Assembly: GCF_000739085.1 (NCBI RefSeq)
Contig: NZ_CP009110.1
Location: 310,001-374,000 of the forward strand
Source of the DNA: Amycolatopsis methanolica 239
GTDB lineage: Bacteria > Actinomycetota > Actinomycetes > Mycobacteriales > Pseudonocardiaceae
Length of the DNA: 64,000 bases
Direction of reading: 5' to 3'
Shown here: positions 17,958 through 27,829 of the stretch, one piece after another
Numbering within the stretch: the stretch's first letter is position 1
Layout: every line of letters starts with the position of its first letter
Notes under the pieces: model-generated
The model's database searches: none
What the model was told of the DNA's origin: nothing
Seen by the model: only the letters and a program-made list of their open reading frames with translations
Program-made: the position numbers and the translations under genes

Positions 17958-18935
17958 TCACGGCGTGACGCCGAACTGGTTCGCCAGGTCCGTCAGCATC
18001 GCCGAGGCGCCTTGCAGGCTCACGGCGCTGAACCACGTGGTGTCGGAGACGTCGACGATCTTGCCCTTCAGCGTCGCCCACAGCGGGTTGGCCTGGAACT
18101 TCGCCTTCGGGTCCTCCGCCGTCTTCGTCTCGTCGGAGTACGACGACACGAAGATGACGTCCGCGTCCAGCTTCGCGATGTCCTCCTGGCTGAGGTTCAC
18201 CGAGATCTTGTCGGTCGAGTCCGGCTGCCCGGCCGGCCGGGACAGCTTGGCGTCGGCCATCACGACGCCGGGGTAGGACGCGCTGCTGTAGAGCCGCACG
18301 GTCGGCTCACCCTCGACGAACCGCACGATCGACACCGTCGGCGTGCGGCCGAGCTTCGCGGCGATCTCCTGGCCGATCCGCTGCGCGCGCTGCTCGTACG
18401 CGCCGATCTTCTGCTCGGCCAGCGGCTCCTTGCCGAGGACCTGCGCGAGCAGCCGGATGTTGTCCTTCCAGATCCCGCCGGTCGTCGTCGAGAAGACCGT
18501 CGGCGCGACCCCGGTGAACTGCTCGTAGTACTTCTCGTGCCGCACCTTCGCCGAAACGATCACGTCCGGCTTGATGTCGTAGAGCTGTTCGACGTCCGGG
18601 GTCTCCAGCGGGCCGATCACCTTGGCGCCCTCGCCGAACCGGCGGTCCTCACCCAGGTACTCAGGCAGCTGGTCGAAGTTGCGGTACTTCGTGTACGCCA
18701 CGACCTGGGCTTCCAGTGCGAGCGCGGCGTCCACGTAGCTTGTGTCGAGCGCGGCGACCGTCTTCGGCTGCGTCTCGAGCACGGTCGAGCCCATCGCGTG
18801 CTGGATCGTGCGGGGGAAGCCCGCCTGGCCGGCCCCGCTCGTCTGCGTGGCCTCGTCGCTGCCGCCCCCGCACGCGGTGAGGGTCAGGCTCGCGGTCACG
18901 GCCAGCGCCAGTGCTGCTCGCCACGGTCTCGTCAT
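17958..18935 (-). CDS. Iron-siderophore ABC transporter substrate-binding lipoprotein
   Basis: 325 aa. Lipoprotein signal peptide ending LTLTAC-GGG, then the FepB/TroA-like two-lobe fold: KTVAALDTSYVDAALALEAQVVAYT and TPDVEQLYDIKPDVIVSAK. It would capture ferric siderophore outside the membrane. It is divergent from the permease and ATPase genes across an iron-box sequence, so the four genes form one iron-regulated system. Confidence 0.92.
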   Translation of the reverse strand: MTRPWRAALALAVTASLTLTACGGGSDEATQTSGAGQAGFPRTIQHAMGSTVLETQPKTVAALDTSYVDAALALEAQVVAYTKYRNFDQLPEYLGEDRRFGEGAKVIGPLETPDVEQLYDIKPDVIVSAKVRHEKYYEQFTGVAPTVFSTTTGGIWKDNIRLLAQVLGKEPLAEQKIGAYEQRAQRIGQEIAAKLGRTPTVSIVRFVEGEPTVRLYSSASYPGVVMADAKLSRPAGQPDSTDKISVNLSQEDIAKLDADVIFVSSYSDETKTAEDPKAKFQANPLWATLKGKIVDVSDTTWFSAVSLQGASAMLTDLANQFGVTP

Positions 18936-18952
18936 CGTGATCTCTCTTTCGG

Positions 18953-18967
18953 TTAGCCTTGCCTAAC
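18953..18967. promoter_or_regulatory. DtxR/IdeR-type iron box
   Basis: TTAGCCTTGCCTAAC matches the TTAGGnnnnsCTAA core of DtxR/IdeR/DmdR1 operators. It lies 17 bp upstream of the substrate-binding lipoprotein start and 59 bp upstream of the first permease gene, so one site may repress both directions when iron is plentiful. Confidence 0.75.
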
Positions 18968-19025
18968 GCGGAGCATAGGATGCGGTTTGTCCCGTTTGGA
19001 AGCTCGAGTTGGATAGGCGACATCA

Positions 19026-20051
19026 GTGACGGTGGTGGCGACAGCCCGGCCACGGACGCGGAGGCAGCGTCGTCTCGCCGGGATCGGCGGACTCGCCGTC
19101 CTGCTGGTCCTCATCTGCGCGGCGAGCGTCGCGCTCGGTACGAAGTCGATCCCGCTCGGTGAGGTGTGGACGGCGCTCACCCAGCCGTCAGGGTCCGAAT
19201 CGGACATCATCGTCCGGTCGCTGCGGTTGCCGCGCACCGTGCTCGGCCTGCTCGTCGGGCTCGCGATCGGCGTCGCGGGCGCGCTCATGCAGGGCCACAC
19301 GCGCAACCCGCTCGCCGACCCCGGTCTGCTCGGTGTCACGCACGGCGCGGCGCTGGCTGTCGTGTTCGCGGTCGTGGTGCTCGGGATCAACGGCCTGTAC
19401 GGCTTCATCTGGTTCGGGTTCGCCGGCGCCCTGCTGGCCAGCGTCGCGGTGTTCCTGCTCGGCGCGGTCGGCGGCAAGGGCGCGACCCCGGTGACGCTCG
19501 CGCTCGCCGGCGCCGCGGTGAGCGCGCTGCTGCACGGGCTGGTGTCGGCGATCATCCTCGGCGACGAGCGCGGCATGGAGATCTACCGCTTCTGGCGGAT
19601 CGGGTCGATCGCCGGGCGCGACTTCGCGATCACCGGCCAGATCGCGCCGTTCCTGGTGGCCGGCCTGCTGCTCGCGCTGATCAACACGCCCGGCCTGAAC
19701 ACGCTGGCGCTGGGCGAGGACGTCGCCACCGCGCTCGGCCAGCGCGTGCTGCGCACCCGGGTCCTCGGCGTCGCCGCGATCACGCTGCTGACCGGTTCGG
19801 CGGTCGCCGCATGCGGGCCGATCGCGTTCCTCGGGCTCGTCGTGCCGCACCTGGCCCGCGCGATCACCGGCCCGGACTACCGCTGGCTCGTGCCGGTGGC
19901 CGGGCTGCTGGGCGCGGTGCTGCTCCTGACGGCCGACGTGCTCGGGCGGGTGCTGACCGGCGACAACTTCGAGGTCGGCATCCTGCTCGCGATCATCGGG
20001 GCGCCGGTGTTCATCGTGCTGGTGCGGCGGCGGGGGCTGAGCAAGGTATGA
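19026..20051 (+). CDS. Siderophore ABC transporter permease, first subunit
   Basis: 341 aa, about nine membrane segments, FecCD family. Markers: LRLPRTVLGLLVGLAIGVAGALMQ, then TRNPLADPGLLGV, and the coupling-helix region GPIAFLGLVVPHLAR. GTG start. It overlaps the next permease by 4 bp (ATGA). Together the two subunits make the channel for ferric siderophore import. Confidence 0.92.
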   Translation: MTVVATARPRTRRQRRLAGIGGLAVLLVLICAASVALGTKSIPLGEVWTALTQPSGSESDIIVRSLRLPRTVLGLLVGLAIGVAGALMQGHTRNPLADPGLLGVTHGAALAVVFAVVVLGINGLYGFIWFGFAGALLASVAVFLLGAVGGKGATPVTLALAGAAVSALLHGLVSAIILGDERGMEIYRFWRIGSIAGRDFAITGQIAPFLVAGLLLALINTPGLNTLALGEDVATALGQRVLRTRVLGVAAITLLTGSAVAACGPIAFLGLVVPHLARAITGPDYRWLVPVAGLLGAVLLLTADVLGRVLTGDNFEVGILLAIIGAPVFIVLVRRRGLSKV

Positions 20052-21097
20052 GTCGCAAGGTGCTGGCCGTCGGGCCGGTGGCGTGGACGGTCAAGCCGCG
20101 GCTGGTCGCGGTCGTCGTGATCGCGGCGGTGCTGCTGGTGCTCGTCGCCGCGATCAACATCGGGATGGGCAGTTCCCGCATCGGGATCTGGAACGTGCTG
20201 GAGACCCTGCTCGGCGGCGGCACCCGGCGGGAACGCGGGATCATCTTCGACCTGCGCCTGCCGCGCACCCTCGCCGGCGTGCTGGTCGGCGCCGCGCTCG
20301 GGCTGTCCGGCGCGTTGTTCCAGTCGGTCGCGCGGAACCCGCTGGCCAGCCCGGACATCCTGGGCATCACGTGGGGCGCGGGTGTGGGTGCGGTGACCGC
20401 GATCGTCGCCGGCGGGTACCGCGGGCAGGTCAGCGGCATGGTGAGCGCGCTCGGCGTGCCGGTCGCCGGGTTGATCGGCGGGCTGCTGGCGGGCGTGCTG
20501 CTGTACGCGTTGTCGTGGCGGCGCGGCATCGACGGCTACCGCATGGTGCTGATCGGGATCGGGTTGTGGGCGATCAGCTACAACATCGTGAACTGGCTGC
20601 TGGCCGCCGGGGACGTCAACGACGCGGCGCGCGCGACGACGTGGCTGGTCGGCAACCTCGCCGACGTCGGGTGGGACTCGGTCGGCCCGGTCGCGATCGC
20701 GCTGGCCGTGCTGGTGCCGATCACCCTGATCTGCGGGCGCACCGTCGGGGGCTTGCAGTTCGGCGACGACACCGCCCGCGGGCTGGGCATCCGGGTCGAC
20801 GGCGCCCGCGGCGCGCTGTTGTTGCTGGCGGCCGCGCTGGCCGCGATCGCGACCGCCGCGGCGGGGCCGATCACGTTCGTGGCGCTGGCGACGCCGCAGA
20901 TCGCGGTGCGGCTGGCGAAGACGGCGCAACCGCCGCTGGTCGGGTCGATGGTGCTGGGCGCGCTGCTGACCGTGGGGGCGGACCTGCTGACCCGGTTGCT
21001 GCTGCCGGACCTGCCGGTCGGGGTGCTGACCGCGATCCTCGGCGCGCCCTACCTGATCTTCCTGTTCGTCCGGAGCCGCCGGGAGGCACGAGCATGA
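20048..21097 (+). CDS. Siderophore ABC transporter permease, second subunit
   Basis: 349 aa from ATG 20048, FecCD family with about nine membrane segments: LRLPRTLAGVLVGAALGLSG, then SVARNPLASPDILGITWGAG and AAGPITFVALATPQIA. The open frame continues far upstream inside the first permease in another phase; the ATG at the 4-bp overlap is the real start. A 4-bp overlap also links it to the ATPase gene. Confidence 0.92.
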   Translation: MSRKVLAVGPVAWTVKPRLVAVVVIAAVLLVLVAAINIGMGSSRIGIWNVLETLLGGGTRRERGIIFDLRLPRTLAGVLVGAALGLSGALFQSVARNPLASPDILGITWGAGVGAVTAIVAGGYRGQVSGMVSALGVPVAGLIGGLLAGVLLYALSWRRGIDGYRMVLIGIGLWAISYNIVNWLLAAGDVNDAARATTWLVGNLADVGWDSVGPVAIALAVLVPITLICGRTVGGLQFGDDTARGLGIRVDGARGALLLLAAALAAIATAAAGPITFVALATPQIAVRLAKTAQPPLVGSMVLGALLTVGADLLTRLLLPDLPVGVLTAILGAPYLIFLFVRSRREARA

Positions 21098-21900
21098 CGT
21101 CACGACTGCGGGCCGAGGGCCTGAAGCTGGGGTACGGCGAACGGCTGGTGGTCGACGGCCTGGACCTGGACGTCCTGGACGGCACGATCACCGCGATCAT
21201 CGGCCCGAACGGTTGCGGCAAGTCGACGCTGCTGCGGGCGCTGGCGCGGTTGCTGGCGCCGCGGGAGGGCGCGGTCCTGCTTGACGGCGAGCGGATCGAC
21301 AAGCTGCCGACGCGCGAGGTCGCGAAGGTGGTCGGGCTGCTGCCGCAGTCGCCGGTCGCGCCGGAGGGTCTGACGGTCGGTGACCTGGTGGCGCGCGGGC
21401 GGCACCCGCACCAGCGCTGGTACCGCCAGTGGTCGTCGTCGGACGAGGACGCGATCTCCACCGCGCTGCGGCTGACCGGGATGGACGTGCTAGCGGACCG
21501 GGTGGTGGACGAGCTGTCCGGCGGCCAGCGGCAGCGGGCGTGGATCTCGATGACGCTGGCGCAGGAGACCGGGTTGCTGCTGCTGGACGAGCCGATCACG
21601 TACCTGGACCTGGCCCACCAGATCGACGTGCTGGACCTGGTGCACCGCCTGCACCGCGACCGCGGCACGACGGTCGTGATGGTGCTGCATGATCTGAACC
21701 TGGCGGCCCGCTACGCCGACACGCTGGTCGCGATGCGCGACGGGCGGATCATCGCGCAGGGCCCGCCGTCGGCGGTGCTGACGGAGCCGCTGCTGGACGA
21801 GATCTTCGGCCTGTCGGCGAAGGTCCTGCCCGACCCGGTCTCCGGGACGCCGCTGGTGGTGCCGATCAGCGCACACCTCCAGGGGGACGGCACGCACTAG
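21094..21900 (+). CDS. Siderophore ABC transporter ATP-binding protein
   Basis: 268 aa. Walker A GPNGCGKST, Q-loop LLPQSPVAPEG, signature LSGGQRQR, Walker B LLLLDEP, H-loop LHDLN: a complete FepC-type ATPase. It powers the two FecCD permeases upstream. A small hairpin follows the stop codon. Confidence 0.93.
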   Translation: MTSRLRAEGLKLGYGERLVVDGLDLDVLDGTITAIIGPNGCGKSTLLRALARLLAPREGAVLLDGERIDKLPTREVAKVVGLLPQSPVAPEGLTVGDLVARGRHPHQRWYRQWSSSDEDAISTALRLTGMDVLADRVVDELSGGQRQRAWISMTLAQETGLLLLDEPITYLDLAHQIDVLDLVHRLHRDRGTTVVMVLHDLNLAARYADTLVAMRDGRIIAQGPPSAVLTEPLLDEIFGLSAKVLPDPVSGTPLVVPISAHLQGDGTH

Positions 21901-21901
21901 G

Positions 21902-21920
21902 ACAGTCCGGATTGGACTGT
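21902..21920. terminator. Short hairpin between convergent genes
   Basis: ACAGTCC (21902-21908) and GGACTGT (21914-21920) form a 7-bp stem with a 5-base loop, between the transporter ATPase stop and the dehydrogenase stop. There is no T-run, so this would be an actinobacterial-style terminator serving both strands. Confidence 0.5.
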
Positions 21921-21926
21921 GGGTGG

Positions 21927-23378
21927 TCAGCTTCCGTTGAGCGACAGTGCCATGTACTTCACGTCGAGGTACTCCTCGATGCCTTCGGCGCCGCCCTCGC
22001 GGCCGAACCCGGACGCCTTCACACCGCCGAAGGGCGCCGACGCGTTCGACACCAGCCCGGTGTTGAGGCCGACCATCCCGGTCGCCATCCGCTCGCCGAC
22101 GCGGATCGCCCGGTCGAGGTCCCGCGTGAAAACGTAGGCCACCAGCCCGAACTCGGTGTCGTTGGCGAGCCGGACGGCCTCGTCCTCGTCCTCGAAGGTG
22201 GTCACCGGCGCGACCGGCCCGAACACCTCCTCACGCAGGATGCGCGCGTCCGGCGGGACGTCGGTGAGCACGGTCGGCGCGTAGAAGAAGCCGTCGCCGT
22301 CCAAGGCCTTGCCGCCGGTGGTCGCGTGCGCGCCGCGGGACAACGCGTCCTCGACCAGCTCGACGACCTTGTCCCGCTGCTCGGCGCTGATCAGCGGCCC
22401 CACCTTCACGCCGTCCTCGGTGCCGTGCCCGACCTTCAGCGACGACATCGCCTCGGTCAGCTGCCGCCCGAACTCCCCGGCCACCGACGAGTGCACGTGG
22501 AACCGGTTCGCCGCCACACACGACTCGCCGTTGTTGCGCATCTTCGCGGTGACCGCGCCCTTGACCGCCGCGTCGAGGTCCGCGTCCTCGAACATCAGGA
22601 ACGGCGCGTTGCCGCCCAGTTCCATCGACATCCGCTGGAGGTTCGGCGCGCACTGCTCGACCAGCTTGCGCCCGACCTCGGTGGACCCGGTGAAGGACAG
22701 CTTCCGGATCCGCGGGTCGGCCAGCGCCGGGTTCACCACTCGGCTCGCCGACGTGCTCGGCAGCACGCTCAGCACACCGTCCGGCAGCCCGGCATCCTTC
22801 AGCAACCCGGCGAGGTTCAGCATCGACAACGGCGTCAGCTGCGCAGGCTTGACGATCATGGTGCAGCCGGCGGCGACGGCGGGCCCGATCTTGCGGGTGC
22901 CCATCGCCAGCGGGAAGTTCCACGGCGTGACCAGGATGCACGGCCCCACCGGGTGCTTCGACACCAGCACCCGACCGCCACCGGCTGGGCTGCGCGCGTA
23001 CCGCCCGTCGATGCGCACGGCCTCCTCCGAGAACCACCGGAAGAACTCCGCGGCGTAGGTGACCTCGGCCTTCGACTCCGCCAGGCTCTTGCCCATCTCC
23101 AGCGTCATCAGCCGCGCCAGCTCGTCGGCGCGGTCGGTCATCAGCTGCCACGCTCGGCGCAGGATCTCGCCCCGCTCCCGCGGTGGCGTCGCGGCCCACT
23201 CCTCCTGCTTCGCGACGGCCGCCTCGATGGCTTCGCCGACATCTGCGTCCTTTGCGTCGGCGACCTCGCAGAGCTGCTGCCCGGTCCCCGGGTCCTGTAC
23301 GCCGAAGCGGCTGCCGTCCGCGGCGTCACGCCACTCACCGGCGAGGAAGATCTGACGCGGTACTCCATCGAGGGTCAT
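21927..23378 (-). CDS. gabD: NAD(P)-dependent succinate-semialdehyde dehydrogenase-type aldehyde dehydrogenase
   Basis: 483 aa, full-length ALDH. TPWNFPLAMGTRKIGPAVAAGC (cofactor site region), ELGGNAPFLMF with the general-base Glu, and the catalytic Cys in NNGESCVAANRF place it in the GabD/succinate-semialdehyde branch; WNFP and the R.. (SSADH-type) loop support this. It oxidises succinate semialdehyde to succinate, linking GABA breakdown to the TCA cycle. Exact substrate is inferred. Confidence 0.85.
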   Translation of the reverse strand: MTLDGVPRQIFLAGEWRDAADGSRFGVQDPGTGQQLCEVADAKDADVGEAIEAAVAKQEEWAATPPRERGEILRRAWQLMTDRADELARLMTLEMGKSLAESKAEVTYAAEFFRWFSEEAVRIDGRYARSPAGGGRVLVSKHPVGPCILVTPWNFPLAMGTRKIGPAVAAGCTMIVKPAQLTPLSMLNLAGLLKDAGLPDGVLSVLPSTSASRVVNPALADPRIRKLSFTGSTEVGRKLVEQCAPNLQRMSMELGGNAPFLMFEDADLDAAVKGAVTAKMRNNGESCVAANRFHVHSSVAGEFGRQLTEAMSSLKVGHGTEDGVKVGPLISAEQRDKVVELVEDALSRGAHATTGGKALDGDGFFYAPTVLTDVPPDARILREEVFGPVAPVTTFEDEDEAVRLANDTEFGLVAYVFTRDLDRAIRVGERMATGMVGLNTGLVSNASAPFGGVKASGFGREGGAEGIEEYLDVKYMALSLNGS

Positions 23379-23487
23379 GTGGCGTGACTACCCGTGCGCG
23401 GGGCCTCGTATGCCTCCACCCGGCCGTCGTGCGGCAGAGCCCGGACCCCCCGACGAGCCCGGGCGCTGCCACTCGGCTGACCAGGTA

Positions 23488-25083
23488 CTACCCGATGTCA
23501 CGCCGCTGAAAACGTGCCAGACCCGTGGCAAGCGTGACCACCGCGATCCCGAGCAGCCACGCGAACGGCGCGACCACGAAGTCCGCGCTCGGCAGCTTCG
23601 GAACGTGCGTGAACGGCGAGACGTCGAGCAACAGCTGCGGCGCCTGCACAACCGGCCCGAACAGCGACAACAGGAGGAACGCCGCCGCCACCCCCCACGC
23701 CGCCGTCGCGAACTTCGGCGCGAACCCGAACACCACCACGGCGATCCCGACGACCACCCACACCGCGGGCACCTGCGCTACCGTCGCGCCGAGCACCGCG
23801 GGCACCTGGCCGCCCACGTCACCGACGCGCAACCCGTGCAGCAGCCCCGCGGACAGCCCGGACACGACCAGTAGCAGCGCCGTCCCCAGCAGCGAGAACA
23901 CCAGATGGCTGCCCGCCCACTGCAACCGGCGCACGCGGGTCGCGAGCACCGGCTCCAGCCGCAACGCGGTCTCCTCCGAGCGCATCCGCAACGTGGCCTG
24001 CACCGCGTACATCGAGGCGACCATCCCGAAGATGCCGGCGATCGCGGCGAGGAACGTGTCGACCAGGTTCTGCGCGCCGCCCAGCCGCTCGAACATCTGC
24101 TGGGCCTGCGCGCTGTCCCCGACGATGTCGCCGATGCCCGCGGCCAGCGAGCCGAACATGGCCCCCAGCACCGCGAAGCCGACGGTCCAGCCGATCAGCA
24201 CGCCCCGGTGCAACCGCCAGGCCAGCGCGAACGGCGACCGCAGCCCGGGCGCCGCCACCGGCGGGCCGGGGCGGGCCGGGAAGATGCCCATCCCGACGTC
24301 CCGCAGCGGCAGCAGCCGGTAGGCCACCGTCCCCAGCACGACGGTCACCGCGACCAGCAGCAGCGCGACGGCCCACCGGTCCCCGGCGAACGGCCGGATC
24401 TGCGTCGACCACCCGAGCGGCGACAGCCACGACAGCCACGAGATGTCGGTGGCCGAGTCGCCGACCGCGCGCAGCAGGAACGCGACCCCGAGCACCGCCG
24501 AGGCGATGCCGTTGGCGGTGCGCGAGTACTCGGCGAGCTGGGCGGCGATGGCGGCGACCGCGGCGAACAGCAGCCCGGTCAGCGTGGTCCCGAGCCCGAA
24601 CGCCACCGACCCGCCCGCGGGCAGCCCCCCGCCGATCAGGCCGAGCACCACCAGCAGCCCGGTCCCCACCGCGCCGATGGCGGCGGTGATCAGCGCGGCC
24701 GTCAACGCGGCGTAGCGCCCGGTGACGGTCGAGGACAGCAGCTCCTGCCGCCCGGTGTCCTCCTCCTGGCGGGTGTGCCGCGTGACCGTGAAGATGCAGG
24801 CCAGCGCCGCGAACAGGGGCAGGAACACGCCGAAGCGCCATGCCGTGAACCCGCCCGCGGTGGACAGGTCGAACGGCGGTCCGTAGAGCAGGGTGATCGA
24901 CGGGTTCGCGCTCATCCCCGTCGTCAGGGACGCCCGGCTGGCGGCGTCCGGGTACAGCTGGTCGTAGGCGCCGGCGCTGCTCGCCGGCAGGACGCCGATC
25001 ACCAGCGCCCAGAGCGGCAGCACGACCCGGTCCCGCCGCAACGCCAGACGCACCAGGTGCCGGGTGCCCACCAGCGCGGTCAT
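23488..25083 (-). CDS. ABC-2 type multidrug/polyketide exporter permease
   Basis: 531 aa with about twelve membrane segments in two halves, as in actinobacterial exporters of polyketide antibiotics. The N-terminal half carries [15 protein letters not shown] and the C-terminal half [17 protein letters not shown], the matching cytosolic coupling loops (both with EE.). Start ATG 25083 overlaps the stop of the ATPase gene by 4 bp. The open frame extends upstream but only inside the ATPase gene. Confidence 0.88.
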   Translation of the reverse strand: MTALVGTRHLVRLALRRDRVVLPLWALVIGVLPASSAGAYDQLYPDAASRASLTTGMSANPSITLLYGPPFDLSTAGGFTAWRFGVFLPLFAALACIFTVTRHTRQEEDTGRQELLSSTVTGRYAALTAALITAAIGAVGTGLLVVLGLIGGGLPAGGSVAFGLGTTLTGLLFAAVAAIAAQLAEYSRTANGIASAVLGVAFLLRAVGDSATDISWLSWLSPLGWSTQIRPFAGDRWAVALLLVAVTVVLGTVAYRLLPLRDVGMGIFPARPGPPVAAPGLRSPFALAWRLHRGVLIGWTVGFAVLGAMFGSLAAGIGDIVGDSAQAQQMFERLGGAQNLVDTFLAAIAGIFGMVASMYAVQATLRMRSEETALRLEPVLATRVRRLQWAGSHLVFSLLGTALLLVVSGLSAGLLHGLRVGDVGGQVPAVLGATVAQVPAVWVVVGIAVVVFGFAPKFATAAWGVAAAFLLLSLFGPVVQAPQLLLDVSPFTHVPKLPSADFVVAPFAWLLGIAVVTLATGLARFQRRDIG

Positions 25084-25976
25084 CGTGTGCTCGCTTCGGT
25101 CGTGTAGTGGCGCAGGAACAGCTCCTCCAGCGTCGGCGGCTGGCTGGTCAGGCTGCGCACGCCGACCTCGGTCAGCTTGCGCAGCACTTGGTCCAGCGAC
25201 CGGGTCTCCACGTCGAACCGGACCCGGTTGCCGTCGACCTTGAGGTCGTGCACCTCGGCCAGCGAACCGAGCCCGTTGGGGTGGCCGGCGAGCTCGGCCA
25301 CGATCGACGTGCGGGTGAGGTGCCGCAGTTCGCTCAGCGTGCCGGTCTCGACCGCGTGCCCGTTGCGGATGATGCTGACCCGGTCGCACAGCGCCTCGAC
25401 CTCGGCGAGGATGTGGCTGGACAGCAGCACCGTGCGGCCCTTGTCGCGTTCCTCCTGGATCGCGTACTGGAAGGTGGCCTCCATCAGCGGGTCGAGGCCC
25501 GAGGTCGGTTCGTCGAGGATCAGCAGCTCGACGTCGGAGGACAGGGCCGCGACGATCGCGACCTTCTGCCGGTTGCCCTTGGAGTAGGTGCGGCCCTTCT
25601 TCTTCGGATCGAGGTCGAACCGCTCGATCAGCTCGTCGCGGCGGCGCTTGTCGAGCCCGCCGCGCAGCCGCCCGAGCAGGTCGATGACCTCGCCGCCGGA
25701 CAGGTTGGGCCAGAGGTTGACGTCCCCGGGGACGTAGGCGAGCCGGTGGTGCAGGCTCGCGGCGTCGCGCCAGGGGTCGCCGCCGAGCAGGCGGACGGTG
25801 CCCCGGTCCGCGCGCAGCAGACCAAGCAGGATACGGATGGTGGTCGACTTCCCGGCCCCGTTCGGGCCGAGGAAGCCGTGCACTTCTCCGGTCTTGACCT
25901 GCAGGTTCAGGTCGTCGAGGGCCTTGGTCGCGCCGAACGACTTGTGCAGGCCCTCGATGGAGATGGCGTTGTCCAT
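25080..25976 (-). CDS. ABC exporter ATP-binding protein
   Basis: 298 aa. Walker [10 protein letters not shown], Walker [15 protein letters not shown]-loop SSHI. The signature motif is YSKGNRQK instead of LSGGQ, a variant shared by drug-exporter ATPases of this type. The C-terminal extension (about 80 residues) is typical of DrrA-like proteins. It pairs with the following permease by a 4-bp overlap and is divergent from a GbsR/MarR regulator across a palindrome. Confidence 0.9.
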   Translation of the reverse strand: MDNAISIEGLHKSFGATKALDDLNLQVKTGEVHGFLGPNGAGKSTTIRILLGLLRADRGTVRLLGGDPWRDAASLHHRLAYVPGDVNLWPNLSGGEVIDLLGRLRGGLDKRRRDELIERFDLDPKKKGRTYSKGNRQKVAIVAALSSDVELLILDEPTSGLDPLMEATFQYAIQEERDKGRTVLLSSHILAEVEALCDRVSIIRNGHAVETGTLSELRHLTRTSIVAELAGHPNGLGSLAEVHDLKVDGNRVRFDVETRSLDQVLRKLTEVGVRSLTSQPPTLEELFLRHYTTEASTR

Positions 25977-25996
25977 GCGGCCGAAGCTACAGTCAT

Positions 25997-26012
25997 TTCA
26001 CAAAGTTGTGAA
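25997..26012. promoter_or_regulatory. Perfect palindrome, probable GbsR/MarR operator
   Basis: TTCACAA (25997-26003), AG, TTGTGAA (26006-26012): perfect 7-bp arms with a 2-bp centre, in an AT-richer stretch between the exporter ATPase start and the MarR-like gene. The size suits a winged-helix dimer. A TATAGA at 26025-26030 could be the -10 of the regulator gene. Confidence 0.7.
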
Positions 26013-26069
26013 GTTAGGAAAACGTATAGATTGGCTGAAGCGCTGGATGGGTGAGGAAGGATGATCTCC

Positions 26070-26534
26070 ATGCGGGACGAAGAGGCGGTTCGGCGGTACG
26101 TCGAGCGGCTGGCTCTCGTGCTCAACCAGCTCGGCATCCAGCGCATGGCCGCACGCGTGTTCGCCGCGCTCGTGGTCACCGACGACAGCCGCCTGACCGC
26201 GGCGGAGCTGGCGGAGAACCTGCAGGTCAGCCCGGCCGCGGTATCCGGGGCGGTGCGCTACCTGGAGCAGGTGGGGCTGGTCGAGCGGGAGCGGGAGCCC
26301 GGCTCGCGGCGCGACCACTTCCGGGTGCTCGACGACATGTGGTTCGCCAGCCTGCGCAAGCGCGACCGGCTCATGGAGATGTGGCGGGACGCCGCTGAGG
26401 AGGGTGTCGACGCGGTGGGGGCGGACACCCCGGCCGGCAGGCGGCTCGCCGACATGCGCGATTTCCTGTCGTTCATCATCAGGGAGCTGCCGCTGCTGCT
26501 CGAGCGCTGGGAGAAGGAGCGGGCGAGTCGCTAG
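26070..26534 (+). CDS. GbsR/MarR-family transcriptional regulator
   Basis: 154 aa from the ATG at 26070. An ATG at 26061 directly abuts AGGAAGG, whereas 26070 leaves a normal 9-base spacing. Winged helix: LTAAELAENLQVSPAAVSGAVRYLEQVGLVERER, followed by a long dimerisation helix. It is divergent from the ABC exporter operon with a palindromic operator between and is the likely repressor of that exporter. It overlaps the convergent TetR gene by 4 bp. Confidence 0.85.
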   Translation: MRDEEAVRRYVERLALVLNQLGIQRMAARVFAALVVTDDSRLTAAELAENLQVSPAAVSGAVRYLEQVGLVEREREPGSRRDHFRVLDDMWFASLRKRDRLMEMWRDAAEEGVDAVGADTPAGRRLADMRDFLSFIIRELPLLLERWEKERASR

Positions 26535-27094
26535 GGCAGGACGGCCTTGACGAGCTTGCGCGCCAGCGCCGTCGGGTCCCCGGCCTCGATGTCCCAGTGT
26601 CGCAGGAAACCCTGCTGGAAGGCGGCGCCCAGCAACAGCGTCGCGATCGCGTCCGGGTCCGATGTGGACGGCAGGCGGCCCAGGTCCCGTTCGGCGCGCA
26701 GGTAGTTCGCCAGCCTGGTCACGGGTGTGCGCGGTCCGGCGCCGTGCTCGCGGATCGCGGCGCGGTGAGCCGCCAGCAGGTCCCGTGAGGAGAACAGGGA
26801 GGCGCCGATCGGGAAGCTCTCGGTGTAGAAGTCGATCGCTGTGCTGGTGATGCGGACCAGGTTGCCGCGCACCGTGTGCCGCCCGGGAGCGATGTCGCCG
26901 AGGACTGCCTCCAGTCCGGGCAGCTGTGAGGTCATCACGCCGAGGAAGATCTCGGTCTTGTCCGCGAAGTGCTTGTACAGCGCCGCTTCCGAGAAACCGG
27001 CGGCGCGGGCGATCTCCTTGGTGGTGGCGCGCGCGTAGCCCTGCTCGCGCATCACCTCCGCGGCCGCGGCCAGGATCTTCTCCCGAGTTCCCAT
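26531..27094 (-). CDS. TetR-family regulator
   Basis: 187 aa. Helix-turn-helix: AAAEVMREQGYARATTKEIARAAGFSEAALYKHFADKTEIF. The C-terminal part resembles TetR_C_7/AcrR-like domains. It is divergent from a NAD(P)-binding gene, with a perfect palindrome inside that gene's promoter spacer, so it probably represses both. Confidence 0.87.
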   Translation of the reverse strand: MGTREKILAAAAEVMREQGYARATTKEIARAAGFSEAALYKHFADKTEIFLGVMTSQLPGLEAVLGDIAPGRHTVRGNLVRITSTAIDFYTESFPIGASLFSSRDLLAAHRAAIREHGAGPRTPVTRLANYLRAERDLGRLPSTSDPDAIATLLLGAAFQQGFLRHWDIEAGDPTALARKLVKAVLP

Positions 27095-27122
27095 GCGTCC
27101 TCAGCGTTCTCTCAGTGCTCGC

Positions 27123-27152
27123 TTGACGGTTAGTGAGTACTCACTCACTATA
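27123..27152 (+). promoter_or_regulatory. Promoter with palindromic TetR operator in the spacer
   Basis: -35 TTGACG at 27123-27128 and a -10 around 27146-27152 (CACTATA), 17-18 bp apart. Between them lies AGTGAGTACTCACT (27132-27145), a perfect 14-bp palindrome. A repressor bound there would block polymerase. It lies 41-54 bp upstream of the NAD(P)-binding gene and 38-51 bp upstream of the TetR start. Confidence 0.7.
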
Positions 27153-27185
27153 GCAGGTGAGTGAACACTAACCAGGGAGGAAACC

Positions 27186-27820
27186 ATGAAGCTGACGGTG
27201 TTCGGCGCGACCGGTGGGACGGGCCTGGAGATCGTGCGGCAGGCGCTGGCTCGGGTCACCAGGTGACGGCCGTGGTGCGGGATCCGGCGCGGCTGGACGT
27301 GCCATCGCAGGCGCGGCTGGAGGTCGTGACCGCGGAGGTGTTCGACGCGGATGCGCTGGTGCCTGCCATCACCGGCCGCGAGGCCGTGCTGTCCGCGCTG
27401 GGGCCCCGCGGCCGGGGGCCGAGCGTGATCTGCCGGGACGGGACGAGCGCCATCATGACCGCGATGGCCGCGGCCGGTGTGCGGCGGCTGGTCGTGGTGA
27501 GCAACAGCGGCATGCACCGCGAGGGGGACGGGTGGTTCACGCGGCTGGTGGTCAAGCCGCTGCTGATCCGCATGCTGCGCGAGGGGTACGCCGACATGGG
27601 CGAGATGGAGCGCCGGGTGATCGAGTCCGGGCTCGACTGGACCATCGTGCGCCCGCCGAAGCTCAACGACGGCCGTCACACCGGCCGCATCGCGAGCGAG
27701 ACCAAGGGGAACGTGCGCGGCAGCTTCACCATCTCCCGCGCCGACCTGGCCGACTACGTGCCGCGCGCGGCCGCGGATCCGGAGCTGACGAGGATGGCCG
27801 TGTCGATCGCCAAGGGCTAA
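27186..27820 (+). pseudogene. NAD(P)-binding NmrA/SDR-like reductase, frameshifted
   Basis: ATG 27186 opens with the Rossmann motif GATGGTG but this frame stops at about 27266. The rest of the protein (HQVTAVVRDPARLD, VRRLVVVSNSG, GLDWTIVRPPKL) is intact in another frame to 27820. The sequence fits loss of one base around 27255 within QALARG/HQVTAV. Joined length is about 211 residues, normal for atypical SDR NAD(P)H-binding proteins. Either a fresh pseudogene or a sequencing error. Confidence 0.75.
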
Positions 27821-27829
27821 TGTGAGCGG